Positions 23,693 to 31,660 are shown, counted from the first letter of the stretch. The stretch is DNA of 34,711 nt from Frisingicoccus caecimuris (GCF_004340975.1 NZ_SLXA01000019.1:1-34711), one strand, 5' to 3'. The notes: generated from the letters alone by a model not told the origin. A program made the numbers and translations.

Positions 23693-25380
23693 ATTTCAGC
23701 CTTCCTTTCTTTTGCATACCGTCTCAGTTCTTCCAGCATATCATCATAAACCAGATGAACCGTAATAGCACCCCCTGACGAAATTTCAATTTTCTCAACA
23801 AATGCATCAATCATATCCTTCGTCAATGTTCTTGTGTTACGGTACTTATCAATGATTTTTTCCCATTCTTCTTCAGTATGGAAATTCTTTTCATAACCAA
23901 CCTTGTGTTTCAGGAGATTATCCAGATTATTCTGAATCTCTTTTTCTGTTTCTGTGTCCTGGGCTGCAAAAACTTCATATTGCTCTGCATCAATCAGCTT
24001 GCACACATAATCCTCAAATAACTGTTCCCGGTGCTTTGCAAGCTTCTCCAGCTCTCTTCTGCACTTTCTGATCTCTCTGTTAAAAACATCATATTTTTGG
24101 ATGCTTTCCTGTCTCTGGTTCAGCCTGCGTACCATGTCCACATTTTCTGTATAAACATTAATGTGCGTTCGGATGACACGCAATACATAATCATTTACAT
24201 CTGTATCTTTCACAGAATGGGAAAAGCACTTTTTATTCAAGGTATAATTTCCACACTCAAAAAACTTATTGCCATCAACTCTGCCTCTAAGATACATGGT
24301 TTTTCCGCAATCGGCACAAACTATTTTTTCTTTAAAGAAGTTAAAACTACTGACCGAACCAGCTCCTTTATTTTTCGGTTTTCTCTTTTTCTCTTTCTTT
24401 TTGAGCATCATTTCCTGGACTGTCTTAAAATCTTCCCGGCTAACCAGTGCTTCGTGTGTATTTTCCACGATTATCCACTCTTCTTTCGGATTAGCCTTCT
24501 GCTTTTTTGCAGCCCATGTGTCATTCGTAAACTGATTATGCACACTGTCGCCCACATAATATTGATTTTCCAAAATCTTTGAAACAGTTCCGCCACTCCA
24601 TTTCCATTCTGTGGCTTCCGCCATTTCTATTCCTGCTTTTTTCCTCTTATATGCTTTAGGGCAAAGATATCCTTCCCTATTCAAAGTGCGGGCTATCTCT
24701 GCATAAGTTTCCCCATCCATGAACATTCTGAAAATTCTTTTTACAACAGGAGCCACTTCCGGATCGGGAATAAGATGTCTGGGACTCTTTGGATCTTTTT
24801 CATATCCATAAGCCATGACCCCTGACGGAAATTCTCCATTTGCCCAGTTGATGCGATATGAACTACGTACTTTCTTTGCCAGATCTCTGGAATAAAACTC
24901 ATTATAGATATTTGACATTCCAACAAGCAAACTCACATCATCTCGTTTGGAATCATAATGGTCATTCACAGATATAAAGCGTACATTGAAAAATGGAAAT
25001 ACACGCTCAATATAGCTTCCTGCTTCCACATAATTTCTACCCAGTCTGGAAAGATCCTTTACGATCACGCAGTCAATCAGTCCGTTCTTGATGTCCTGCA
25101 TCATCTCGTCAAATCCCTCACGTTCAAAGTTCGTACCGGTTTTGGATATATCGAAGTATTCTTTTTCAACCACTATATCATTCTGGTCTTCCACAAAACT
25201 ATGGAGAAGAGCCATCTGTGTTTCGATAGTGTTTCGCTCTCTGTTTTTGTCACTCTCAAAAGAAAGTCTCGCATAAAGAGCTGCATGGGATACATTCATA
25301 ACAGTAACTTCCTCTGCCTGTGCAGCAAGAAGTTCACTTCCCACATTTACAAAATTGATCTTTCTTGATTTTCTTGCCAT
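23683..25380 (-). CDS. Large serine recombinase 2 (middle of three)
   Basis: A 565-residue recombinase with catalytic Ser in ALYARLSFES, KTGTNFEREGF, KDLSRLGRNYVEAG, a recombinase domain starting near YGYEKDPKSPRHLIPDPE, a zinc ribbon (CADCGKTMYLRG ... FECG ... KKC), and a long coiled coil. An N-terminal extension of about 30 residues (SRKINFVNVGSELLAAQAEE) precedes the catalytic domain. ATG directly abuts the TAA of the previous gene, so translation is coupled. It is diverged from both neighbours rather than a recent duplicate. Confidence 0.92.
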   Translation of the reverse strand: MARKSRKINFVNVGSELLAAQAEEVTVMNVSHAALYARLSFESDKNRERNTIETQMALLHSFVEDQNDIVVEKEYFDISKTGTNFEREGFDEMMQDIKNGLIDCVIVKDLSRLGRNYVEAGSYIERVFPFFNVRFISVNDHYDSKRDDVSLLVGMSNIYNEFYSRDLAKKVRSSYRINWANGEFPSGVMAYGYEKDPKSPRHLIPDPEVAPVVKRIFRMFMDGETYAEIARTLNREGYLCPKAYKRKKAGIEMAEATEWKWSGGTVSKILENQYYVGDSVHNQFTNDTWAAKKQKANPKEEWIIVENTHEALVSREDFKTVQEMMLKKKEKKRKPKNKGAGSVSSFNFFKEKIVCADCGKTMYLRGRVDGNKFFECGNYTLNKKCFSHSVKDTDVNDYVLRVIRTHINVYTENVDMVRRLNQRQESIQKYDVFNREIRKCRRELEKLAKHREQLFEDYVCKLIDAEQYEVFAAQDTETEKEIQNNLDNLLKHKVGYEKNFHTEEEWEKIIDKYRNTRTLTKDMIDAFVEKIEISSGGAITVHLVYDDMLEELRRYAKERKAEICR

Positions 25381-27078
25381 TTATACGACCTCCTTCCTTT
25401 CAAGTTCTACCCTTCCATTGTCATCAACTGTCACTGTACAGCCAACTGCCGCCATCTGTCGCAAAAGCGACTGATAGCAGTCATTGAAGTTGAACACAAC
25501 CTCAATATGTTTTTTGTCATAGATTTTTATCTGGTCTATCAGTTCCACTGCAACCGTCCGGTTCAGTTCCTGTATGTTCTGATGTTCGGTAAAATAATCC
25601 AGCCACTGATATTTATCACTTTTGGACTCCAGAATTTCGGTTATCTGGTGTTCAATGTTCCTGACTGCTTCTTCCGCTTTTTTCCTTTTTTCCGTGTATC
25701 CTTCATGTAATTCCGTATAATCCTCTTTAGAAATGATCCCTTCCCGGAAATCCTCATACAGATAATCCCTCAGCTGCCTGCAGCGTTCCACTTCTTGCAC
25801 TTTTGCTTCTTTCCGTTTTTCCAGTTCTTTAATATCCAGTTCCTGAAACGGGACAACATTGATATAATCGAGAATTCTCTTCATATCAAGGATGTTCTCA
25901 ATATGGATTTTAAGAATCTCCAGTACTGTTTCTTCCAGCTTTTCCATTGGGATTCTGTGAGTACCGCACTCCTTCGTGGCAGCGTTTCTTGAACAGATAT
26001 AATAGGAATACACTTTCCCACCTGCAGGGACATCCCGCTTGATCATCAAAGCCCCACAGTCTCCGCAGACTGCCAGACCGGATAAAGGATAAACCTTATC
26101 CCCATTAGGGGAAGTTCTTGTATCCAGCCCCAGAAGCCGCTGTACCAAAGTGAATTCCCGTTCAGTGACGATTGGTTCGTGATTGTGTTCAATTCGGATC
26201 CAGTCCTTTTCCGGCTTGTCCATCAATTTTTTAACTTTATGATTCGGCGTTGTATGCCTGCCCTGGATCAGTGTTCCAATATAGACTTCATTTTCCAGAA
26301 CCCGCTTCACAGACATAGCACTCCATTCTGCCTGTTCGTGCCTCTTGAAATTATCCTGAATATTAATTCCAAGGCTGTGTTTATATTCCATCGGAGACAA
26401 CACACCCTGATCATTCAGATAGTTGGCAATCGCAGTCTGGCTCATGCCGGATAATTTCAGCCGGAAGATCTCTTTCACAATATCCGCCGCATAAGTATCT
26501 ACAACCAGTTTGTTTTTGTCCGCATCATCCTTTTTATATCCATATGGGGTAAAAGCTCCGATGTACTCACCATTCTTACGTTTTACTTCCAGATGGCTTC
26601 GGATTTTGATAGAAATATCCCGACAGTAGGCATCATTAATCAGATTCTTAAAAGGGATCACGATCTCATCCGCCTGGCTTTTGCCCTCCAGACTGTCATA
26701 ATTGTCATTGATGGCAATAAAACGCACACCAAGAGCCGGAAATATTCTTTCGATATACTTTCCGGCATCAATGTACTCCCTTCCAAAACGGGAAAGATCC
26801 TTTACAACGACACAATCCACAACTCCCCTCCTGATGTCTTCCAGCATCATCTGGAAAGCAGGGCGTTCAAAATTAGAACCGCTGTAACCATCGTCCACCC
26901 GTTCTGAAACAACCACAATATCTTTTTTGTCTTTAAGGAAATTTTTGATCAGATCTTTCTGATTGGAAATGCTATTGCTCTCCCTCTTATTGGCAGACAC
27001 AATATCGCCGTCTTCTTTCGATAAACGAACATAGATGGCGGCATGGTAGATTTTCTTGATATTACGATTTTGGTTCAT
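25381..27078 (-). CDS. Large serine recombinase 1 (first of three)
   Basis: A 565-residue recombinase: catalytic Ser in AAIYVRLSKED, DDGYSGSNFERPAF, KDLSRFGREYIDAGKYIERIFP, recombinase domain from TPYGYKKDDADKNKL, zinc ribbon (CGDCGALMIKRD ... YYICS ... KEC), coiled coil. The start is placed at 27078, where AAGGAGG lies 6 bases upstream; the frame stays open to 27183 but has no ribosome site there. First gene of the operon. The stretch 27079-27217 holds inverted repeats (TTTTACC/GGTAAAA) but no gene. Confidence 0.92.
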   Translation of the reverse strand: MNQNRNIKKIYHAAIYVRLSKEDGDIVSANKRESNSISNQKDLIKNFLKDKKDIVVVSERVDDGYSGSNFERPAFQMMLEDIRRGVVDCVVVKDLSRFGREYIDAGKYIERIFPALGVRFIAINDNYDSLEGKSQADEIVIPFKNLINDAYCRDISIKIRSHLEVKRKNGEYIGAFTPYGYKKDDADKNKLVVDTYAADIVKEIFRLKLSGMSQTAIANYLNDQGVLSPMEYKHSLGINIQDNFKRHEQAEWSAMSVKRVLENEVYIGTLIQGRHTTPNHKVKKLMDKPEKDWIRIEHNHEPIVTEREFTLVQRLLGLDTRTSPNGDKVYPLSGLAVCGDCGALMIKRDVPAGGKVYSYYICSRNAATKECGTHRIPMEKLEETVLEILKIHIENILDMKRILDYINVVPFQELDIKELEKRKEAKVQEVERCRQLRDYLYEDFREGIISKEDYTELHEGYTEKRKKAEEAVRNIEHQITEILESKSDKYQWLDYFTEHQNIQELNRTVAVELIDQIKIYDKKHIEVVFNFNDCYQSLLRQMAAVGCTVTVDDNGRVELERKEVV

Positions 27079-27217
27079 CGTCATCCTCCTTGATTTTACC
27101 TTTTTATCAACAATGGTAAAACCCAGGGGCTGAGCCGATGTTGGTCCGATATGAATGAGGAGTCCTGAATTCCTCGGATCCATATTAACATAACTTTTCA
27201 GATTTTACCACCATTAT

Positions 27218-27466
27218 TTACACCGAAAGCAAAAGATCCTCAAAGGCATCCTCAAAAGATACCCCATTATTGGCAAACCGTATTTTTACTTTTACATTCC
27301 CCACACGTACCATGTAGGGGTTTCCTACCTGCTTCAGATACTGGGCGATCCGTTTCTCTTTTGTCTGGCTACGGTCAATCCTAACCTTCCGGATATCCTT
27401 CAATTCATTCACATCCACATCGTCAAAATCTGTCTCCAGATACTTTCTATATTCTTCTGCTGTCAT
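27218..27466 (-). CDS. DUF6870-like small protein downstream of MazF
   Basis: An 82-residue protein (MTAEEYRKYLETDFDDVDV at the start, RIAQYLKQVGNPYMVRVGNVKVKIRF in the middle). Overlaps the end of the MazF gene by 20 bases; AGGAGGGGG precedes the chosen ATG. Proteins of this kind are common on clostridial elements and have no known function. Antitoxins normally precede MazF toxins; this one follows, so calling it the antitoxin would be speculative. The acidic N-terminus and basic C-terminal half would not exclude it. Confidence 0.65.
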   Translation of the reverse strand: MTAEEYRKYLETDFDDVDVNELKDIRKVRIDRSQTKEKRIAQYLKQVGNPYMVRVGNVKVKIRFANNGVSFEDAFEDLLLSV

Positions 27467-27830
27467 AATCCCCCTCCTCATAAACTCCTGTCTGAATCTC
27501 CACCGCTCTCGTAATCCTCCGCATTGCATCAGAGCTGACATGACCACATTTTTGGATGATACTCTGAACATCAATACTTGTGATCTGTTCCGCCAGTACC
27601 AGCCCATGCCGTCTCAAGCCAACCATTTCATAACGATTAATAAACACATGGGTCGGAAGATAACGTTTTTTGTACACTCTTGAAGTAAACGGCACTACCG
27701 TTACCACCGGACTGTATGTATTCGCTTTATTATTGCTGACAACCACTACCGGACGGATTCCACTCTGAAGGGAAGTACCCGGAACCTGTCCCAAATTAAC
27801 CATAAGGATATCGCCTCTTTCAATTTTCAT
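27447..27830 (-). CDS. MazF/PemK-family endoribonuclease toxin
   Basis: A 127-residue protein with the MazF pattern: KIERGDILMVNLGQVPGTSLQSGIRPVVVVSNN, in which the GDI, RP and VVSN motifs form the active site barrel, then VVTVVPFTSR and LAEQITSIDV. MazF proteins cut mRNA at short motifs. Usually an antitoxin (MazE-like) lies just upstream; here no protein gene exists for 550 bases upstream, only the structured stretch 27890-28340. Start has GGGAGG upstream. It could stabilise the element or limit phage growth. Confidence 0.85.
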   Translation of the reverse strand: MKIERGDILMVNLGQVPGTSLQSGIRPVVVVSNNKANTYSPVVTVVPFTSRVYKKRYLPTHVFINRYEMVGLRRHGLVLAEQITSIDVQSIIQKCGHVSSDAMRRITRAVEIQTGVYEEGDYDSRRI

Positions 27831-27889
27831 TTATTCGTTCCTCCCATCCTGAAATTTAATCGTAAAGCATCCATTATTAGCTCCACAGG

Positions 27890-28340
27890 AATACGGCAGA
27901 GACATTCAAAATGAATGCTCTGCCGCATAACCTCTATAGCCAATTTTCGATTATAAAACAGTGCTCGCTCGATTCTATTTATCCTCGATACCCCGAATCG
28001 TTTATCCTGCTTACGCAGGCAGGGAATAATAACCTATCTGACTGCATTCGCCAGATCACAACCCATATGCTCACGCACACAGGCTCCGACAGTTCATAGG
28101 TTTGCCGGTTACAGACTTTTCACGGTCCGCAAGTGTATCGCACCCTATACAGATCATCGCATCATCAACCTGCCAGTTGATTTTCGGTCAGTGCTTATTC
28201 GCTCGTCCGATATTCATCAGAGTCATGGCGGCAGTTTCCTTGTGCTTCCTGCATAAGATGTCACGTCAGTTATTACTGGATATTCAGTTTCCAATGTACT
28301 TTTGAGGAGTCCCTAAAACTCTCTCTAATTACTAAATTCA
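27890..28340 (-). ncRNA. Structured non-coding stretch, candidate large RNA
   Basis: No convincing gene lies on either strand; plus-strand frames of 62 and 67 codons have no ribosome sites and no protein-like composition. Read on the minus strand it holds hairpins typical of folded RNA: TCAAC/GTTGA (28165-28180); a 5-bp stem with a GUGA tetraloop (28066-28079); a 5-bp stem with a GUAA tetraloop (28006-28019); and a long hairpin with CGGCAGAG/CTCTGCCG arms near 27894-27925. It lies between the sigma-like gene and mazF. Could be a regulatory leader or an independent RNA; I cannot assign it to a known class. Confidence 0.4.
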
Positions 28341-28358
28341 ACTGACTTGCCCGGATGC

Positions 28359-28379
28359 AAAAAAAATCTGCTGATTTTT
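28359..28379 (-). terminator. Weak terminator after the sigma-like gene
   Basis: AAAATC/GATTTT six-base stem followed by eight or more T on the minus strand, at the stop codon. Confidence 0.45.
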
Positions 28380-28852
28380 CAAAAAATATTATCCTGATAC
28401 ATTCTCCGCATCTTGTTTAAAATTGTTTTCAGCTTGTACGCCAGAACCTGCCGGGACACTCCCATAATCCCTGCCAGCTGTACCTGCGTTTTATTTTCAA
28501 AATAAATACTGTAGATAATCATCCGTTCTTCTGCATCCAGCTGATTAATCACCTTATGGATATCCCGTCTCTCCACACTGCTGATCACGCTATCTTCCAC
28601 ATCGCAGCTATAGTCCGGGAAATCCTCGATAGAGAATTCATAATTCTGGCCATTGGTCTCGCTGTAAGGAATCTCCCGCAGTTTCCTTTCAACAACCTCA
28701 CCCTTCTCATTTTTAATTGCGACCTTCCTTGGCTGGCTGCTTCGGTAAAAATTATTCATGGCATAAGCCACTTCCTTTGTGATTTCAATCATCTTTCCAT
28801 CTACATTTGCGTAGTATTTCCCATCGTATTTATATGGATGTTCAATATACAT
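28379..28852 (-). CDS. Sigma-70-like regulator of a mobile element
   Basis: A 157-residue protein. The second half has the region 4 helix-turn-helix of sigma-70 factors: VINQLDAEERMIIYSIYFENKTQVQLAGIMGVSRQVLAYKLKTILNKMRR (in pieces). The first part (YKYDGKYYANVDGKMIEITKEVAYAM) is of the type found in conjugative-element regulators. It likely directs transcription of element genes. AGGAGG upstream of the ATG lies directly against the 3' arm of a 12-bp hairpin. A terminator and a leader ORF precede it, suggesting layered control. Confidence 0.8.
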   Translation of the reverse strand: MYIEHPYKYDGKYYANVDGKMIEITKEVAYAMNNFYRSSQPRKVAIKNEKGEVVERKLREIPYSETNGQNYEFSIEDFPDYSCDVEDSVISSVERRDIHKVINQLDAEERMIIYSIYFENKTQVQLAGIMGVSRQVLAYKLKTILNKMRRMYQDNIF

Positions 28853-28923
28853 ATCCGTCCTCCTGAATTTGAAATTTGTTTGCCAGTTTCAAATTCAGAA
28901 GGCGGTCCTCTGATCTGGTTCAT
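28801..28923 (-). CDS. Leader ORF overlapping the sigma-like gene
   Basis: A 40-codon frame starting MNQIRGPPSEFETGKQISNS, with GGTGGAG upstream, that runs through the hairpin before the sigma-like gene and stops 51 bases inside that gene in another frame. A ribosome translating it would melt the hairpin beside the sigma gene's ribosome site. It has no similarity I can name. A leader peptide role is an inference. Confidence 0.4.
   Translation of the reverse strand: MNQIRGPPSEFETGKQISNSGGRICILNIHINTMGNTTQM
28863..28898 (-). promoter_or_regulatory. Hairpin abutting the sigma-gene ribosome site
   Basis: Perfect 12-bp arms CTGAATTTGAAA / TTTCAAATTCAG with a 12-base loop. The arm's last base is also the first base before the GGAGG of the sigma-like gene, so folding could limit ribosome access. 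Confidence 0.65.
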
Positions 28924-28985
28924 GCCTGCTCCACCAACTACTGCCAGGTAAAACCTGCAGGTATTGGCTGAAAAATTCAGGCACG

Positions 28986-29022
28986 AAAAAAAGCCCCAGT
29001 AGTCTTTTTTAACTACTGAGGC
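28986..29022 (-). terminator. Strong terminator ahead of the sigma-like gene (possible attenuator)
   Basis: An 11-bp stem (28993-29003 with 29012-29022) followed by seven T on the minus strand. It is 195 bases past the lipoprotein stop, while a promoter lies between (29143-29171), so it may act as an attenuator for the sigma-like gene rather than only ending the upstream operon. Confidence 0.85.
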
Positions 29023-29142
29023 TTCCGTCTCTCAAATATAATTCAGTTTTCTATGCCTTCTTTCATCAGCATAACCATTGTATCAGAGCAAAGTTCAGAA
29101 AGTGTCCGTTTACAGGGCTTAAAAGTTCATTATTCTCATTGG

Positions 29143-29171
29143 ATTGTACACATTTTCAAGGGAAATGTTCA
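29143..29171 (-). promoter_or_regulatory. Probable promoter of the attenuated sigma-gene leader
   Basis: TGAACA (29166-29171) and TACAAT (29143-29148) on the minus strand, 17 bases apart. The transcript would start near 29136 and meet the terminator at 29022-28986 after about 115 nt. Confidence 0.5.
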
Positions 29172-29217
29172 CTTCCTCTTTTCCCCCTAACAGTTCATCC
29201 ATTTTTTATCTGAAAAT

Positions 29218-29637
29218 CTAAGGATTTTCCATCAGCTCTCCATCCACATACATCTGGAACTTTTCCGGATCATGGACAATATCATAGTCCCGTCCCCATT
29301 CAACAGGCTTATATTCCACCACCATTACCGGCTCCTGCCCTTCTATCTCATCTTCCCAGAGATATACTCTAAGATTCAGGCTGGTGGCATACCCATAATC
29401 TGTAGAAAATCTAACAGATTGAAAAGAATTATCCTTGCATTTCTTGACAAGGAGTTTTGCAAAATCCTCTTTATCTTCAATCTGTTTTCTGTTTGCAACA
29501 ACAGTAAGTGTTTCATCCTGATTCATTTTCATACTGCTAATGACATCCGGCTCTCCCTCTTTACGTTTCTGCGCACAAGCCGAAACAAAGGCTGCTGCCA
29601 ATAACAGACATAATAGCGTATGCTTTTTCCTCTTCAC
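29218..29637 (-). CDS. Predicted lipoprotein
   Basis: A 139-residue protein with a basic start (KRKKHT), a hydrophobic stretch (LLCLLLAAAFVSA) and a lipobox ending in Cys (VSAC), then a charged mature part (MKMNQDETLTVVANRKQIEDKEDFAKLL). It should be anchored outside the membrane by lipid. Start set at GTG 29637, because a perfect GGAGGTGATC lies 11 bases upstream and an earlier in-frame GTG falls inside that site. It overlaps the end region of the Spo0A-C-like gene's operon. Function unknown; perhaps surface exclusion. Confidence 0.7.
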   Translation of the reverse strand: MKRKKHTLLCLLLAAAFVSACAQKRKEGEPDVISSMKMNQDETLTVVANRKQIEDKEDFAKLLVKKCKDNSFQSVRFSTDYGYATSLNLRVYLWEDEIEGQEPVMVVEYKPVEWGRDYDIVHDPEKFQMYVDGELMENP

Positions 29638-29645
29638 TTTGATGA

Positions 29646-29864
29646 TCACCTCCGGTCTGCTGCTAAAGTACTTACTGCATAGTTAATTACTTCCTCCGGT
29701 GTTGGTCGGTCCCCTTTTATTTTGACCTTACGCCATTCCGCCTGTACCCTTGGATCCGGGTTATCATATCCGGCATCAATTGCTCTCTGGATTTCCGCAT
29801 ATACCTCTTCCGGAGTGGTATGGAATTTTTCAGCAACCTTCTTAAAAATAGTTTTTCTGTACAT
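29646..29864 (-). CDS. Spo0A C-terminal-like small DNA-binding protein
   Basis: A 72-residue protein whose core (FKKVAEKFHTTPEEVYAEIQRAIDAGY) resembles the recognition part of the Spo0A effector domain, with no receiver domain. Such mini-proteins accompany clostridial elements. GAGGAG precedes its ATG. A palindrome (29894-29907) between promoter and start suggests control by the XRE repressor next door. First gene of the operon with the lipoprotein. Confidence 0.65.
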   Translation of the reverse strand: MYRKTIFKKVAEKFHTTPEEVYAEIQRAIDAGYDNPDPRVQAEWRKVKIKGDRPTPEEVINYAVSTLAADRR

Positions 29865-29893
29865 TTTATATCTCCTCTTTTTGAATTAGTATT

Positions 29894-29907
29894 AGTTCTT
29901 CAGAACT
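29894..29907. promoter_or_regulatory. Operator candidate 1 for the XRE repressor
   Basis: AGTTCTTCAGAACT palindrome just downstream of a TATAGT -10 box for the Spo0A-C-like gene. The minus strand continues TAATAC, and the block matches the second site at 30411-30428 in nearly every position. Confidence 0.55.
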
Positions 29908-30006
29908 ACTATAGCACAGATAAAAACCAAACAGAATCCCCATTCGTTTGACAAATTGTGACAAAAACCGCAAAAAAAGAAGGGCTTCCGCCCCTCCTCA
30001 TAAAAA

Positions 30007-30321
30007 CTATTCTGTTAATGCCCTGACCGCTTTGATGATTTTCTTCTGCTCTTCTTTTGGAAGTTTCCCGATCATTTCTGATAATTCATTCGTCACACCA
30101 GTTACAGAATGTGCCACAACATCTATCAGAAGTGAATCTGCAGAAACTTCCAGAGCGTTGGCTATCGCAACAAACGTATCCAGCTTGGCAGCTTTCAATC
30201 CCCGCTCAATCACACTTACATGTGTCGGACTCAGTTCCACCATGGCAGCCAAATCTTCCTGTGTCAGACCTTTTGCTTCCCTTGCCATCTTAATTCTCTG
30301 TCCCACAGCTTTCAGATCCAT
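30007..30321 (-). CDS. XRE-family repressor
   Basis: A 104-residue protein with a full helix-turn-helix (GQRIKMAREAKGLTQEDLAAMVELSPTHVSVIERGLKAAKLDTFVAIANAL, in pieces) and a short helical tail (SEMIGKLPKEEQKKIIKAVRAL) for pairing. AAGGAGG supports the start at 30321; an earlier ATG at 30399 has none. Two similar GTTCT..AGAAC palindromes lie at its own upstream region and at the promoter of the next operon, which fits autoregulation and control of that operon. Confidence 0.85.
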   Translation of the reverse strand: MDLKAVGQRIKMAREAKGLTQEDLAAMVELSPTHVSVIERGLKAAKLDTFVAIANALEVSADSLLIDVVAHSVTGVTNELSEMIGKLPKEEQKKIIKAVRALTE

Positions 30322-30410
30322 CGCAGCACCTCCTTTAGAACTATTTTTCGGTCTAAAGTTAGTATAACTACCGACTGTTGCGATATACAGAAGCTGCAAA
30401 ACAAGTTATC

Positions 30411-30422
30411 GTTCTATAGAAC
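30411..30422. promoter_or_regulatory. Operator candidate 2 for the XRE repressor
   Basis: GTTCTATAGAAC palindrome followed by TAATAC, about 90 bases upstream of the XRE start. Partner of the site at 29894-29907, in opposite orientation. Confidence 0.5.
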
Positions 30423-30482
30423 TAATACATGATTTATTCCATAAAAAAATCCATTGATAGCCGCAAGAAAGTGTCCTATTTC

Positions 30483-30857
30483 CTAACAATCTTCTGTACA
30501 ATATCGGTTGATCAAGTGCATCCAGCTTGTATATTTATTTTTCTGGCATACTTTCTGACAAACAGGATTCTGCGTCAATGTAGAAAACATTTTCTCATAA
30601 TCAAATTCCCACGCATAGCCTTTTAAATGCTTTTCGACTGCTTTCTTATCTGACTGTTTCAGTTTCCATACCAAACGCTGGATTTCTCCTTCCTGAAGGT
30701 TTCCAATATTTCTGCATATGTACCGAAAGAATTTCAAGGTTGCATATTCATCATGCCATTTCTGTTTTTTGTTCTGAACCTTCCTCTCTGCCTGCTGCTC
30801 CCGGATAATATCGTCGGCAATCTTTACCATTGATTTTTCGTATCTCATCCCACTCAC
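30483..30857 (-). CDS. Hypothetical protein, end of the polymerase operon
   Basis: A 124-residue basic helical protein (MVKIADDIIREQQAERKVQNKKQKW early; EGEIQRLVWKLKQSDKKAVEKHLKGYAWEFDYEKMF later, in pieces). It directly follows the preceding stop: TAG, then GTG, with an ATG three codons on that could also be the start. No family recognised. Position suggests membership of the same element operon as the polymerase. Confidence 0.5.
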   Translation of the reverse strand: MSGMRYEKSMVKIADDIIREQQAERKVQNKKQKWHDEYATLKFFRYICRNIGNLQEGEIQRLVWKLKQSDKKAVEKHLKGYAWEFDYEKMFSTLTQNPVCQKVCQKNKYTSWMHLINRYCTEDC

Positions 30858-31430
30858 CTACTCTTCTTCCACACCCAAGGAGGGTTTGAATCTTTTGTTT
30901 TTTGCCTGCGGCACTACGATCTCGTAAAAGTAGAAGCCAAGATACCGCAATGCCTGTTTCTTCATTTTATAAAACGAAGTCCTTCCAATGCCAAGTTCCT
31001 GCTGGACTTCCACATCTGTTTTATTGTAATGGCTGCAAAAACAGGAATGGATAATCTCACTGAGCGTTACTCCATCCGGAGCATAATATTTTACCAACGT
31101 AATACCCCGGTAAACCATATCCGACAACCCATATATGACCATCAAATTATTCATCTCGTGTTTCAGTTTTGTCACATTCAGCTGTTTCCCGTAAACATCA
31201 AGATAACTCAACGCATATGCCATATCCTCATTGATCTTCTCCTGGCATTCCATTTCCAGCTCTTCCAGTACCATCTTATTTTCCAAAATTAGTTTCTGGT
31301 AATTCACCATCAATGCCTTTATGTCTTCATAATGCCTGTCCATGGTTACTTCCAGATAATCCTGTGCATGGGTTGCCATCTGGAACGTAATCTCTTTCAT
31401 TGATTTAATTGCATAATCTCTGTCTGTCAT
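30858..31430 (-). CDS. Hypothetical protein with C-terminal helix-turn-helix
   Basis: A 190-residue protein. The first two thirds are helical (KALMVNYQKLILENKMVLEELEME...). The last part, VEVQQELGIGRTSFYKMKKQALRYLG, looks like a sigma-4/ArpU-type helix-turn-helix of phage and element late regulators. The start at 31430 has AAGGAG 12 bases upstream, rather wide. A leader hairpin built on AACTGG/CCAGTT and GGTCT/AGACC lies at 31464-31488. Probably a transcription factor for element genes. Confidence 0.6.
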   Translation of the reverse strand: MTDRDYAIKSMKEITFQMATHAQDYLEVTMDRHYEDIKALMVNYQKLILENKMVLEELEMECQEKINEDMAYALSYLDVYGKQLNVTKLKHEMNNLMVIYGLSDMVYRGITLVKYYAPDGVTLSEIIHSCFCSHYNKTDVEVQQELGIGRTSFYKMKKQALRYLGFYFYEIVVPQAKNKRFKPSLGVEEE

Positions 31431-31498
31431 AAATCTATATTTCTCCTTATCAACAATCACACTAACTGGTAGGTCTTGCAGACCAGTTCGCCTTCCCC

Positions 31499-31645
31499 AT
31501 GATTTTGATGGAAAGCAATCTAAATTACTCTTTGCAGGATCCATATCCTAAATGGTATTTGTGGGGAATACCAGCTGATCAGAATACGGATCCTTATGTA
31601 AAACCAACGGGATATAAAGGGAAAGTGACTATCTCCGCCGGTTAA
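31499..31645 (+). pseudogene. Orphan plus-strand fragment in a minus-strand operon
   Basis: A 48-codon frame ending ADQNTDPYVKPTGYKGKVTISAG then stop, with protein-like composition (PYPKWYLWG). It has no ribosome site, and it lies against the direction of all neighbours. It looks like the C-terminal end of a lost gene, cut at about 31500. I cannot name the parent. It also could be chance. Confidence 0.35.
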
Positions 31646-31660
31646 TATTCTTCTTTTTAA

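Noticed and set aside
27890-28340. Group II intron or tRNA cluster
   Set aside because: No domain V, no GUGYG-type boundary, and no tRNA cloverleaf or T-loop motif could be found.
30057-30432. Overlapping plus-strand frames opposite the XRE repressor
   Set aside because: They mirror the XRE codons and lack ribosome sites.
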